A stretch of 64,000 nt of DNA from Schlegelella aquatica (lineage in GTDB: Bacteria > Pseudomonadota > Gammaproteobacteria > Burkholderiales > Burkholderiaceae_C): the NCBI RefSeq assembly GCF_026013905.1, contig NZ_CP110257.1:3023501-3087500 (forward strand), written 5' to 3'. A model generated the notes under the pieces. That model made no database searches, was not told the DNA's origin, and worked only from the letters and a program-made list of their open reading frames with translations. A program made the position numbers and the translations under genes. The first letter of the stretch is position 1. Every line of letters starts with the position of its first letter. Of this stretch, positions 53,055 through 62,887 are shown one piece after another.

Positions 53055-53172
53055 GTGAGTTCGTTTGTGTTCGTTTTGTAGTTTCTTTTTTCCTTTTAGC
53101 CGACAACCGAAAAGAAATCAATGCCGCGCAAACCCTCATTTGCGTTCGCGTGAGTTCGCTTATGTTCCTTGG
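53055..53172. promoter_or_regulatory. Two GlpR operator-like sites between glpD and glpR
   Basis: Two same-orientation 23-bp sites match closely: 53055-53077 and 53150-53172, both starting GTGAGTTCG and continuing with TTxTGTTC about 10 bp later. Each holds half-sites close to the E. coli GlpR consensus WATGTTCGWT (TGTGTTCGTT at 53067-53076, TATGTTCCTT at 53161-53170). On the minus strand a possible glpD promoter TTGATT-N17-TAAAAG lies between them, with one operator just downstream. The site at 53150 is about 40 bp before the glpR start, suggesting autoregulation. Confidence 0.75.
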
Positions 53173-53209
53173 CGTGCCGCGCGACCGGGCGCAGGCACAA
53201 TCCCCACCC

Positions 53210-53974
53210 ATGACGCCCAACCCACGACAGTCGCAATTGCTGGAGGAAGTACGCGCCAAGGGCGCGGTCTCGGTGGAGGCGTTGGCCGAAAGGTTCGGTG
53301 TGACGCTGCAGACCGTGCGGCGCGATGTGAAGCTGCTCGCCGAGGCAGGGCTCCTCGCGCGTTTTCACGGCGGCGTGCGCGTGCCGACTTCCACGGTCGA
53401 GAACATCGCCTACCGCCAGCGGCAAAGCCTGAACGCCGAAGCCAAACAGCGCATCGCGCGGGCGGTGGCGCGCGCCGTGCCCGAGGGCTGCTCGCTCATC
53501 CTCAACATCGGCACCACGACCGAGGCGGTCGCGCGTGAGCTGCTGCGGCATCGGGGCCTGCGCGTCATCACGAACAATCTGAACGTCGCGGCCATCCTCA
53601 CCGACAACCCCGACTGCGAGGTCATCGTGGCCGGCGGTGTCGTACGCTCGCGCGACCGCGGCATCGTCGGCGAAGCCACGGTGGACTTCATCCGGCAGTT
53701 CAAGGTCGACATCGCGCTGATCGGCATCTCGGGCATCGAGGCCGACGGCACGCTGCGCGACTACGACTTCCGCGAGGTGAAGGTCTCGCGCGCGATCATC
53801 GAGCACGCCCGCCAGGTGTGGCTGTGTGCCGACCACAGCAAGTTCAACCGTCCCGCGATGGTCGAGCTCGCCCACGTGAGCGAGCTCGACATGCTGTTCA
53901 CCGACGCCCCGCCTCCGGAGCCCTACCCGCGTCTGCTGGCCGACGCGGGCGTGCTGTGCGAAGTGGCGGCCTGA
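53210..53974 (+). CDS. glpR: DeoR-family glycerol regulon repressor GlpR
   Basis: A 254-residue repressor. The N-terminal winged helix is [20 protein letters not shown], then [20 protein letters not shown], with HGGVRVP as in other DeoR proteins. The C-terminal sugar-phosphate-binding domain contains [41 protein letters not shown] and LCADHSKF. Glycerol-3-phosphate is the expected inducer. It is divergent from glpD and 19 bp upstream of glpK. Confidence 0.94.
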   Translation: MTPNPRQSQLLEEVRAKGAVSVEALAERFGVTLQTVRRDVKLLAEAGLLARFHGGVRVPTSTVENIAYRQRQSLNAEAKQRIARAVARAVPEGCSLILNIGTTTEAVARELLRHRGLRVITNNLNVAAILTDNPDCEVIVAGGVVRSRDRGIVGEATVDFIRQFKVDIALIGISGIEADGTLRDYDFREVKVSRAIIEHARQVWLCADHSKFNRPAMVELAHVSELDMLFTDAPPPEPYPRLLADAGVLCEVAA

Positions 53975-53993
53975 CACGCACCAGGAAGCACCG

Positions 53994-55487
53994 ATGACCT
54001 ACCTGCTCGCCCTCGACCAAGGCACCTCCAGCTCGCGCAGCATCGTGTTCAATGCCCAGGGGCACGTCGTCTCGATGGCGCAGCGGGAGTTCGCGCAGAT
54101 CTACCCGCAGCCCGGCTGGGTCGAGCACGACCCCCACGAGATCTGGGCGACGCAGCTGGCCACCGCGCGCGAAGCGTTGGCCAAGGCGGGGCTGCAGGGG
54201 CGCGACATCGCGGCGCTGGGCATCACCAACCAGCGCGAGACCACGCTGCTGTGGAACCGACGCACCGGCGAGCCGGTGCACAACGCGATCGTCTGGCAGG
54301 ACCGGCGTGCCGAGCCCACCTGCGCAGCCCTGCGCGACGCAGGGCTGGAGCCGCTGGTGCGCGAGCGCACCGGGCTCGTGATCGACGCGTACTTCTCGGC
54401 CACCAAGATCCAGTGGATGCTCGATCACGTGCCCGGCGCCCGCGAGGCGGCCGAGCGCGGCGAGCTGGCCTTCGGCACGGTGGACACCTGGCTCGTGTGG
54501 CAGCTGACGGGCGGGCGGCTGCACGTGACCGACGTGACCAACGCGTCGCGCACGATGCTCTTCGACATCCACCGCAACGAGTGGGACGACGAGCTGCTCG
54601 CCGCCCTGCGCATCCCGAGGAGCCTGTTGCCCCAGGTGCACCCCTCGGCGCACCTGTACGGCGAGACGCTGCCCGAGTGGCTGGGCGCGGCCGTCAACAT
54701 CGGTGGCATCGCGGGCGACCAGCAAAGCGCCCTCTTCGGCCAGACCTGCTTCCGCCCGGGGCTCGCGAAGAACACCTACGGCACGGGCTGCTTCTTGTTG
54801 ATGCACACGGGCAGCCATGCCGAGCTCTCCCGCAATGGGCTCATCACGACCTCCGCCGCCCAGACGACGCCGACGCGCGAGTATGCGCAGGAGGGCAGCG
54901 TCTTCATCGGCGGGGCGGTGGTGCAATGGCTGCGCGACGGGCTGCGCGCCATCAAGGCGTCCAGCGAAGTGGAGCGCCTGGCCGAGTCGGTGCCGGACTC
55001 GGGCGGCGTGATGTTCGTGCCGGCCTTCACGGGCCTCGGCGCCCCGTACTGGAAGCCGCAGGCCACCGGCACCATCGTCGGGCTCACGCGCGGCAGCGGG
55101 GCGGCCCACATCGCGCGCGCGGCCCTCGAATCCATCGCCTACCAGAGCGCCGCCTTGCTGCAGGCGATGAGCCGCGACGTCCAGGCCGCCGGCGGCGTGC
55201 CGGTCACCGAGCTGCGTGTGGACGGCGGCGCGTGCGTCAACAACCTGCTGATGCAGTTCCAGGCCGATCTTCTCGGCATCCCCGTCGTGCGGCCCAAGGT
55301 GATCGAGACGACCGCCCTCGGCGCGGCCTACCTGGCGGGGCTCGCATGCGGCGTCTATCACTCGCTGGACGAACTGGCGGCCCTGTGGCAGGTGGAGCGG
55401 CGCTTCCTGCCCACGATGCCGCGCGGGCGCGCCGAGGAGCTGATGCACCGCTGGGAGAAGGCCGTTCGGCAGGCGACGTTGGACTGA
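53994..55487 (+). CDS. glpK: Glycerol kinase
   Basis: A 497-residue FGGY-family kinase that makes glycerol-3-phosphate. The start [20 protein letters not shown] contains the phosphate loop; [15 protein letters not shown] and the glycerol site with [12 protein letters not shown] follow. [20 protein letters not shown] is the second ATP motif. Length and motifs are standard. It follows glpR and is transcribed away from the transport operon. Confidence 0.97.
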   Translation: MTYLLALDQGTSSSRSIVFNAQGHVVSMAQREFAQIYPQPGWVEHDPHEIWATQLATAREALAKAGLQGRDIAALGITNQRETTLLWNRRTGEPVHNAIVWQDRRAEPTCAALRDAGLEPLVRERTGLVIDAYFSATKIQWMLDHVPGAREAAERGELAFGTVDTWLVWQLTGGRLHVTDVTNASRTMLFDIHRNEWDDELLAALRIPRSLLPQVHPSAHLYGETLPEWLGAAVNIGGIAGDQQSALFGQTCFRPGLAKNTYGTGCFLLMHTGSHAELSRNGLITTSAAQTTPTREYAQEGSVFIGGAVVQWLRDGLRAIKASSEVERLAESVPDSGGVMFVPAFTGLGAPYWKPQATGTIVGLTRGSGAAHIARAALESIAYQSAALLQAMSRDVQAAGGVPVTELRVDGGACVNNLLMQFQADLLGIPVVRPKVIETTALGAAYLAGLACGVYHSLDELAALWQVERRFLPTMPRGRAEELMHRWEKAVRQATLD

Positions 55488-55645
55488 CCCGCCCCCCCTC
55501 ATTCGCGGGGTTCGCCCCCGTCCGTGCACGCTCGAGCGTAACGACTCGTGACATACTGCCGCGCCCGCGCGGCCGGCGTTACGGAGACCCGTGAGATAAG
55601 GCCGGGCGAGTTTGTGTGTTACCGGCGCAAAGCTGCGTCGTCTTG

Positions 55646-55662
55646 GTGACAATTCGGGTCAC
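55646..55662 (+). promoter_or_regulatory. Palindrome GTGAC-N7-GTCAC directly before pelA
   Basis: A perfect 5-bp inverted repeat with a 7-bp spacer ends at the base before the pelA ATG at 55663. It covers the ribosome-binding region, so a bound protein or RNA hairpin there could control pelA. It does not match the FleQ consensus well. The 175-bp upstream gap otherwise shows no clear promoter. Confidence 0.4.
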
Positions 55663-58485
55663 ATGAATCGACGCGACTTCCTGTGGCAGCTGCCCGGGTG
55701 GACCGGGCTGGGTGTCCGGGGCCTCTCGCCGGCGCTCTTTCCCGCACTGTCGGCCGCCTCCACCGCCGCTTCCCGCGCACCGGGGGCAGCAACGCCCCCC
55801 GGGCCGCCCGCGGTGGCGTTCTTCTATGGCGCCGAGCCGCCCCTGGATGAGCTGCGGCTCTTCGACTGGGTCGTGCTCGAGCCGGGTCACGCGCTCGCCG
55901 CGCGGGCCGACGTCGCGGCCTCGCTGGCACCGCACGGTCTGGCGTTCGCCTATGTCTCGCTAGGCGAGGTGCACCCTGGACGCGACTACGCGGAGTCCCT
56001 CCCGCCGGCCTGGGTCCGCCGGCGCAACGAAGCCTGGGGCTCCTGGGTCATCGACCAAACTGCGCCGGGCTGGACGGAGTTCTTCCTCGACCGCGTCGTC
56101 GCCCCGCTTTGGAAGCAGGGCTTTCGCGCGTTCTTCCTCGACACGCTGGACTCCTATCAGCTCGTGGCCACCAGCGACGCCGAGCGCCAAGCGCAGGCCG
56201 CCGCCCTGCGGCACACGCTGGGCGCGCTCGTGCAGCGCTTCCCCGGGGTGCGGCTGATGCTCAACCGAGGCTTCGAGCTGGTGGACGCCGAATTGGGGCG
56301 CCATGTGGTGGCGGTGGCGGCCGAGTCGCTGTACCAGCGGTACGACGCGGCGACCGGCCGCTACGAAGCGGTGCCGCCAGCCGACCGTCGATGGCTGCTG
56401 GACCGCTTCGCCAACATGCGCCGGCTCGGGTTGCCCGGCATTGCGATCGACTACGTGCCGCCGGGCGCCCGCGACTTGGCGCGCGAGACGGCCCGTCGCA
56501 TCGCGACGGACGGGCTCATTCCCTGGGTGGCCGACCCGGCGCTGGAGACGCTCGGCGTTGGCAGCGTGGAAGTCGTTCCACGCAAGGTGCTGCTGCTGCA
56601 CGACCCGGTCGATGCACAGCACCTGAGGCTCAAACAGCGTTCGGCGCACCTCTACGGCGCCCTGCCCCTGGAGTACCTGGGCCTGGTGCCCGAGTACCGC
56701 GAGGTGACGGCCGCACCGCCGCCGCGGGCGCTCACCGGCCGGTATGCGGGCGTGGTGCTCTACCTCGACGATGTCTCGATGGGCGATGCCGCGCAGGATC
56801 TGATCGCGCGGGCCCGGCGCGAGAACGTGCCGGTGGTGGTGCTCGGCCAAGTGCCGCTGGAACTCCTGCGCACGCTGGGTGCCGAGCTCGTGGACGGCCG
56901 GCTCCAGGCCCCGGTGCGTGTGCAGCGGGCCGTCGGCACGCCGCCTGCCGAAGTGCTGCCGCGTGTGCTGCCCGACGAGACCTCCTTGCTGAACGCCGGC
57001 CCCGGTGCGCGGGTGTGGCTGTGGGCGGAGGACGGCGCGGGGCAACGCATGGACGCTGCCGCCATCACCCCGTGGGGCGGCTATGCACTGCCCGGCTTCG
57101 GAGTCTATGGGCTGCCGGGCGGCGGCGGCGCGCGCTGGGCGATCGACCTGATCGAGTTCTTGCGCCAGGCGCTGCGGCTGGGCGACGACCCGATGCCCGA
57201 TGTGACGACATGCGTCGGGCGGCGCGCGTTCTTCGTGCATTTCGACGGCGATGGTTGGCTCAACCGTTGCAATCTTCCCGGCACGCCGACCGCGGGCGAG
57301 TACCTGGTGCGCGAGTACCTGATGCGCTACCGCGTGCCGGTGACCGTCTCGCTCATCGTGGGCGAGGTGAGCGAACAGGGCGTCTATGGATCACAGGCGG
57401 GTCTCGCCCAGGAATGGGCGCGCAAGGCTCTGGCCCTGCCCCACGCCCAGGCCGGCAGCCACACTTGGTCGCACCCGTTCCACTGGGGCGAAGCGGCTGG
57501 CTTGGACACCGCTGGGCGTGAACTGCAATACGGCGTGCACCTGCAGTTGCCGGGCTACGAGTTCGACCTGCGCACCGAGACCGCCGGCTCGAAGGCCTGG
57601 ATCGAGGAGCGCCTCTGTCCGCCCGGCAAGCCCGTAGAGATGCTGCTGTGGTCGGGCAACTGCAACCCGCCCGCCGAGGCCCTCCGGCTGGCGCGCGAGG
57701 CCGGCATGGGCACGATCAACGGCGGGGGCGGCCCCCTGACGCGTGCCCGACCAACCCTCACCGCGCTGTGGCCCATGGGCATCTCCAAGCAGCGGGAGTA
57801 CCAGGTGTACGCGCCGGCCTCCAACGAGATGGATTACACCGGTGACTGGCAGCCGCCCTATACGGGGTACGAGCATGTGGTCGACACCTTCGTCATGACC
57901 GACCTGCCGCGCCGGCTCAAACCGGTGAACATCTACTTCCATCCCTACCTGGTCACCCAGCCCGCCGGGGCGAAAGCGCTGCACGAGGTCTTTCGGTGGG
58001 CGCTCGCGCAACCGCTGCACCCGGTGACGGCGCGCCGCTACCACGACACGGTGCATGCCTGGCGCAGCGCGGCCGTCGGCCGACTGCTCGAAGGCGGCTG
58101 GCGCCTCGCCAGCGGGCGCCCGCTGGCGCAGTGGCGACAACCGGTGGCCGCCCCTGCGCCGTCAGTGGCCAGCAGCGACGGGCTCGCCGGCTGGAACGAG
58201 CACGGCGGGCTGCGTTACTTGCACCTCACGGCCGAGGACGCTCGCATCCGCCCGGGGCCGGCAGTCGCGCGCCTGGTCGACGCCAACGCGGAGATCGTCG
58301 CTTTCGAGCGCCTGCCCGGCGGCGGGTGGCGCGCGCGCTTGCGAGGCCACGTGCCCGCCGAGGCGCGCATCGAGGTCCCTCCCGGATGGCAGGTGGCGGG
58401 CTCCGGCACCCTGCGACGCCAGGGCTCCGAGGTCCTGGTGCGCAGCGAGACCACCGCACTCGAGGTGCAATGCCGCCCGGGTTGA
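55663..58485 (+). CDS. pelA: Pel polysaccharide hydrolase/deacetylase PelA
   Basis: A 940-residue periplasmic protein that trims and de-N-acetylates Pel polysaccharide. The GH166-type hydrolase domain (about 50-290) has a likely catalytic Glu 221 in AAESLYQRYD. The deacetylase domain has Asp 528 and 530 in HFDGDGW and His 600 and 604 in SHTWSHPF, all at the same positions as in P. aeruginosa PelA as I recall them. The N-terminus MNRRDFLWQLPG is a twin-arginine-type signal. It opens the pel operon; pelB overlaps its end by 16 bp. Confidence 0.94.
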   Translation: MNRRDFLWQLPGWTGLGVRGLSPALFPALSAASTAASRAPGAATPPGPPAVAFFYGAEPPLDELRLFDWVVLEPGHALAARADVAASLAPHGLAFAYVSLGEVHPGRDYAESLPPAWVRRRNEAWGSWVIDQTAPGWTEFFLDRVVAPLWKQGFRAFFLDTLDSYQLVATSDAERQAQAAALRHTLGALVQRFPGVRLMLNRGFELVDAELGRHVVAVAAESLYQRYDAATGRYEAVPPADRRWLLDRFANMRRLGLPGIAIDYVPPGARDLARETARRIATDGLIPWVADPALETLGVGSVEVVPRKVLLLHDPVDAQHLRLKQRSAHLYGALPLEYLGLVPEYREVTAAPPPRALTGRYAGVVLYLDDVSMGDAAQDLIARARRENVPVVVLGQVPLELLRTLGAELVDGRLQAPVRVQRAVGTPPAEVLPRVLPDETSLLNAGPGARVWLWAEDGAGQRMDAAAITPWGGYALPGFGVYGLPGGGGARWAIDLIEFLRQALRLGDDPMPDVTTCVGRRAFFVHFDGDGWLNRCNLPGTPTAGEYLVREYLMRYRVPVTVSLIVGEVSEQGVYGSQAGLAQEWARKALALPHAQAGSHTWSHPFHWGEAAGLDTAGRELQYGVHLQLPGYEFDLRTETAGSKAWIEERLCPPGKPVEMLLWSGNCNPPAEALRLAREAGMGTINGGGGPLTRARPTLTALWPMGISKQREYQVYAPASNEMDYTGDWQPPYTGYEHVVDTFVMTDLPRRLKPVNIYFHPYLVTQPAGAKALHEVFRWALAQPLHPVTARRYHDTVHAWRSAAVGRLLEGGWRLASGRPLAQWRQPVAAPAPSVASSDGLAGWNEHGGLRYLHLTAEDARIRPGPAVARLVDANAEIVAFERLPGGGWRARLRGHVPAEARIEVPPGWQVAGSGTLRRQGSEVLVRSETTALEVQCRPG

Positions 58486-61400
58486 AAGATCGCCCGGTGG
58501 GCTCGGGATCGCGCCATCGCACGGCACCGCCACAGGGCAGCCGGGCCGGATGGTGGCCGCTCGGCCGTCGCGTGGCGCGGCCTGCTGCCGTGGACCCGCC
58601 CTCCGACGAACAGCGGCGCCGGCCCCTGCTCAGCCTGTCGCCGGACGATCCGCGGCGCAGCCGGCTGTTGCCGCGCGGGGCGCTGGTGGGCCTCGGCGGG
58701 GTCTGCCTGGTGGTCCTGGCCATCGTGTTTCCCGGGGAGGGGCTGGTGCGGCTGATCGAGCGGACCGGCAATCACGCGCTGGCGATCGACTATTTGCAGA
58801 ACCTGCTGCGACTGCACCCCGGCGATGCACGCCTGCTGACACTGCTGGCCGAGCGCTATCTCGCGATCGGCGAGGTGCGCCGCGCCTGGCAGGTGCTCCA
58901 GCAGGTCGCCGGCCCGCAGGCGGAGGCGCTGCGCGAGCGGGTGGCCGTGGCCTCATGGCGGGCGGCCCGCGACGCGGGGCAGACGCAAGAGGCCGCCTAC
59001 TGGCACGCGATCGTGCTGGAGCGCGCCCTCTCGCGTCGCCCGGCCTCGGCGGCCGAGTGGATCGGCACGCTCGAACTGCTGCACGAACTGGGCGCCTTCG
59101 ACCGCAGCGGCGCGCTGCTGGCCGAGGCCGATGCGCGCGGCCGCTCGGCTCCCCTGCAGGCGGAGGATCTCGCACGCCGCCTCCTGGCGCTGGCGCAACC
59201 GCGGGCGGCCGCGCAATTGCTCACCGCCGCCGCGCAGGCGAGCGACGGGCTGCGCCAGCGAGCGCTCTGGCGCGCTGCGGCGGCGGCCTGGCTCTCCGCG
59301 GGCGACGCGGTCCAGGCCTACCGGGTGGCTGCGGGCGGCCTGGGGGCCCCGGCCCCGGTGGACACCGCCGACGCATGGCTGCTCGCGCGGCTGGCGGTGG
59401 CTGCCGGTCAGCCGGTGGACGCCGCGCAGTGGTTGCGCCGCGCGCTGGGCATGGACGCGACGGGCACCCTGGAGGGCTCGGCCCGCCTGGACACGCGCGG
59501 GCTCGACGAGGCCTGGCGCGTCTTTGCCGCGGCCGGCGACCTCGACGCGGCGCTGCAAGTCAGCGCCCTCGCACGTCGCCTCGACGCTGCGAGCACCGTG
59601 TGGGCCGAGCGCCATGCCCGGGTGCTGGAATGGGCGGGCCGCCCCCGGGAAGCGCTGCCGCTGTGGGTGCAGCTCATGCGCGGGCCGCTCGCACGCGAAG
59701 CGCAAGGCCGTGTCCAGGCGCTGGCCCCCGGCCTGCTCGAATGGGACGCGATGATCGCCTACTGGCGCACGCGCGCAGCCGCCGGTGCGATGCCGTTCGC
59801 CGACTGGACCGCCTACATCACCTTGTTGCGACAGCAGGGCCGCACGGCCGAGGCGATCGAAGTCGCCCGCCGGGCGGTGCGGCAACACCCGGGCCTGCTG
59901 CGCGTGCTGGCGCAACTGCTGTGGGCCGAGGCCCAGGTGGACGAGGCGCTGGCCACCTACGAGGAGGCCGCCCGCAAGGGCCTGCTCGACGCGGCAGCGC
60001 GCCTGGAAGGCGCTGGCGCCATGCTCGCAGCCGTCCGGCTGGAAGACGCCGCCCGGCTCCTCGCCCCCGACCCGGAGGCCGGCACGCCGGCCGAGGTGCG
60101 CGAAACCTATCTCGAACTGCGGGCCGACCTGGCGTGGGAGCTGGGCGATGATCGCCGGGCATGGAGGGACTACGCCGCGCTCTACGCTCTCAATGGAGAA
60201 GGCGAGGACGCGATGGCCGAGTTTCGTGCCCAGCGCCTGCTTGCGCTCACGCGCCGTCTCCAAGGCAACTCCGCGGCCTTGCGCCTGGCCCCGTCGCTGT
60301 GGTCGCACCGTGCCTCGGCAGGTCTGGCCGAGCTGTGGCTGGACGTCATTGCGCAGCAGCCCAGCACATCGTCTCTGCTCGAGTGGGAGCGCGCCATGGC
60401 CGCTTCACCCGTGGGCGCGCAATTGCAGCGCCGCCCCGCGGTGGTACAGCGTCAGGCGGCGCTGTGGAGGGGCCTCGGCCACATGGAGGCGGCCCTGCGC
60501 CTGCTGCGCCGCGCACGGGCCCTGGCCCCTCAGAACGTGCCGATCCTCATCGATTGGGTGAGCTTGCTCCTCGAGCGCCAGATGCTCGAGGAGCTGCACG
60601 CGACGCTGGCGCGGGAGGCGGGTCGCCTGGAGCGCGATCCCGAGGGCGCATTGGTGCTCGCCGAGGCAGCGCGCGAACTGGGCCAGACCGCCTGGGCGGC
60701 GAAGCTGATGCGGGCCCAGTACGCGCGGCGCGAGCACGATCCGCTGTGGCTCGCCAGCTACGCTGATCTGCTGGAGCAGGTGGGCCAGCGCGGCCCGGCG
60801 CAGCGAGCACGGCAGCGCGCCTGGGACCTGCTCGTGCGCGCATCGGCCGCTCCTGCCGGCGCGCGGCCCCGCGCCGGCCAGGAACTCGCGCGCTTGCTGC
60901 TGCAACTGCGCCTCGCCCCCGGCCGGGCCACCGAGGCCGAGCAGCGGGCCTTGGTACGTGACCTGCGCGAGCGCTTGCGCGAGGGCGGTCTGGAGCCGGC
61001 CTCCGAGACCCTGGCCGACGCCGCCATCGTCAACTGGCTGCTCGCGCTCGACTTCGACTCGTGGGCCGATTGGTGGCTGGCACGGCGAGCCGTTGCCGGC
61101 TCGATCGGAGCGGGCCAGCGGCTGTTGCGGGCCCTCGCGCGGGGCGAGCGCGAGACGGTGCGCGAGCAATGGCGCGAAGGCAGCGCCTCGCTGACCGCCG
61201 AGGACCGCGCCGAAGCGCTGTGGCTGGTCGGAGAACGCGAGACCTCGCTTGCCGAAAGCGCGCGGATCGTGGAGCGGTCGGCGGCACGCGAGGACGACCC
61301 CGATCGCTTGCGGGCGTTCGCCAGCCTGCACACCGAGCGGCAACGCGAGCGCACTCACCGTGCCGAGCTGGGCTTGCAGGATGAGCGCCTGGGCGGCCTC

Positions 61401-62267
61401 GATTTGCGCCGGACCGGCGCGACCGTGCACCTCGCCCTCGGCGAGCGCCTCGGACTGACCGCGCACGGCCTGCGGGAGCGCCTCGCGCGACGCGGCGGCT
61501 CCACGCTGGCGCCGCTGCCGTCGGGCCAGACCCTCGCCGGCGTCGCACTCACCTGGCAGGCCGGCGAACGAGCCCGACTCTCGGCCGCCCTGCAGCGCCA
61601 TGGCGTCGGCGAGCAGACGAGCGCCGTGCAGGTCGAAGGTCGCTACCAGCTCACCGACGCGTACCGGCTCGGCCTCTCGGCGGCCTATGACGCGGCCGCG
61701 GGCGACACCGACTTGCTGAGGCTGGCGGCGCGCCGGGACCACCTCGCCCTACAGTGGGAGGGTGTGCACGGGCGCCTGTACGGCACGGCCACGGCCACCG
61801 CCGCACGCTATCGCACCGACCGAGGAAGCCGCTTGGGCCGCACGACCGAGCTGCGCGCCGAAGCCGGCTACTGGCTGCGCCGGGCCGAACCGGTGCTCGC
61901 CGTGCGAGGCTTCGCCTCCTGGCGCGACGAGCATGCCGACGACATCCCGCGGCCCGAGCTCGGCCGCTGGGTCGCCAGCGGCGAGGCGTTGTCGGGCGCG
62001 CAGGTGCTGCCCGGCTCGCAGGCCGAGTTCGGCTTGGGTGTGCGCTGGGGGCTGGCCGATGGCCTGCCTTCGCGCCGCTGGTGGCCGCAGGTGGAGGTCA
62101 CCTTGGCGCGTTCGAGCCGCACGGGCTTCACCCCTGCCGCATCGATCGCGTGGCGCGGGCCGGTGGCAGGCGACGACGAGCTCGAGTTCAGCGTGCAACG
62201 CAGCCAGTCCGACACCGGGCCCGGTCAGCAGGTGCGCCTGCAGTACCGGCGATGGTTCGGCCGGTAG
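58470..62267 (+). CDS. pelB: Pel export porin and TPR scaffold PelB
   Basis: A 1265-residue protein with one N-terminal membrane anchor (GALVGLGGVCLVVLAIVFP near residue 72), a long stretch of TPR repeats (ERTGNHALAIDYLQNLLRLH is the first), and a C-terminal region of about 300 residues with alternating strands ending in QVRLQYRRWFGR, the outer-membrane beta-barrel through which Pel is exported. It is slightly longer than the P. aeruginosa homologue. Its ATG overlaps the pelA end by 16 bp. Its start MPPGLKDRP is followed by a 65-residue polar region. Confidence 0.92.
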   Translation: MPPGLKDRPVGSGSRHRTAPPQGSRAGWWPLGRRVARPAAVDPPSDEQRRRPLLSLSPDDPRRSRLLPRGALVGLGGVCLVVLAIVFPGEGLVRLIERTGNHALAIDYLQNLLRLHPGDARLLTLLAERYLAIGEVRRAWQVLQQVAGPQAEALRERVAVASWRAARDAGQTQEAAYWHAIVLERALSRRPASAAEWIGTLELLHELGAFDRSGALLAEADARGRSAPLQAEDLARRLLALAQPRAAAQLLTAAAQASDGLRQRALWRAAAAAWLSAGDAVQAYRVAAGGLGAPAPVDTADAWLLARLAVAAGQPVDAAQWLRRALGMDATGTLEGSARLDTRGLDEAWRVFAAAGDLDAALQVSALARRLDAASTVWAERHARVLEWAGRPREALPLWVQLMRGPLAREAQGRVQALAPGLLEWDAMIAYWRTRAAAGAMPFADWTAYITLLRQQGRTAEAIEVARRAVRQHPGLLRVLAQLLWAEAQVDEALATYEEAARKGLLDAAARLEGAGAMLAAVRLEDAARLLAPDPEAGTPAEVRETYLELRADLAWELGDDRRAWRDYAALYALNGEGEDAMAEFRAQRLLALTRRLQGNSAALRLAPSLWSHRASAGLAELWLDVIAQQPSTSSLLEWERAMAASPVGAQLQRRPAVVQRQAALWRGLGHMEAALRLLRRARALAPQNVPILIDWVSLLLERQMLEELHATLAREAGRLERDPEGALVLAEAARELGQTAWAAKLMRAQYARREHDPLWLASYADLLEQVGQRGPAQRARQRAWDLLVRASAAPAGARPRAGQELARLLLQLRLAPGRATEAEQRALVRDLRERLREGGLEPASETLADAAIVNWLLALDFDSWADWWLARRAVAGSIGAGQRLLRALARGERETVREQWREGSASLTAEDRAEALWLVGERETSLAESARIVERSAAREDDPDRLRAFASLHTERQRERTHRAELGLQDERLGGLDLRRTGATVHLALGERLGLTAHGLRERLARRGGSTLAPLPSGQTLAGVALTWQAGERARLSAALQRHGVGEQTSAVQVEGRYQLTDAYRLGLSAAYDAAAGDTDLLRLAARRDHLALQWEGVHGRLYGTATATAARYRTDRGSRLGRTTELRAEAGYWLRRAEPVLAVRGFASWRDEHADDIPRPELGRWVASGEALSGAQVLPGSQAEFGLGVRWGLADGLPSRRWWPQVEVTLARSSRTGFTPAASIAWRGPVAGDDELEFSVQRSQSDTGPGQQVRLQYRRWFGR

Positions 62268-62287
62268 ACCACGACGAGAAGCGAACG

Positions 62288-62887
62288 ATGGATCGACCCA
62301 CGACACAAGGAACCGCAGCGATGGACTGCACAGCGATGACGAGACGGGTGGCCATGGCCTCGGGCCTGGCGTTGATCGCGGCCTGGACCGCGGGGTGTGC
62401 GGTCCGCGCCGTGCCCGCACGGGCTGCCGCCGTGAGCACGACCGACACGGTCGCCGTGCTGCCGCTGCACAACGCCACCGAGGCCGCGTTCGCGGACCGG
62501 CGCGCGCACGCGATTCTGGTGGCGCTGCTGCAGCAGCGCGGACTGAAGGTGCTCAGCTACCCGCTGCGCGGCCCCGACAACCCACTCGAGGCCACGCAGC
62601 CGCCCAGCCTGCAGGAGTCGCTGCAGTGGGCGCGGCGCGAAGGCGCGCGCTGGGCCATGAGCGGCACCGTCACCGAGTGGCGCTACAAGAGCGGCGTGGA
62701 CGGCGAACCCGCCGTGGGCATCACGCTCAGCCTCACCGACGTGAGGAGCGGCGAGGTGGTCTGGTCGGCCACCGGGGCGCGCACCGGCTGGGGCTACGAG
62801 GCACTGGCCGCCGTCGGGCAGTCGCAGATCGAGGACCTGTTGCGCGGACTTCAAGTCCAGAGCGTGCCTGCCGCCGAACGTCGCTGA
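62288..62887 (+). CDS. pelC: Pel outer-membrane lipoprotein PelC
   Basis: A 199-residue lipoprotein that forms a ring at the inner face of the outer membrane and guides Pel to PelB. The lipobox is AAWTAGCAV near residue 37; the mature part shows VAVLPLHNATEAAFADRRAH, ARWAMSGTVTEWRYKSG and SLTDVRSGEVVWSATG. Other starts at 62321 and 62336 would give a shorter signal and may be correct. The stop overlaps the pelD start (TGATG). Confidence 0.92.
   Translation: MDRPTTQGTAAMDCTAMTRRVAMASGLALIAAWTAGCAVRAVPARAAAVSTTDTVAVLPLHNATEAAFADRRAHAILVALLQQRGLKVLSYPLRGPDNPLEATQPPSLQESLQWARREGARWAMSGTVTEWRYKSGVDGEPAVGITLSLTDVRSGEVVWSATGARTGWGYEALAAVGQSQIEDLLRGLQVQSVPAAERR

Noticed and set aside
55646..55662. 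FleQ binding site before pelA
   Set aside because: The palindrome arms GTGAC/GTCAC and 7-bp spacer do not fit the FleQ consensus GTCaNTAAAtTGAC.
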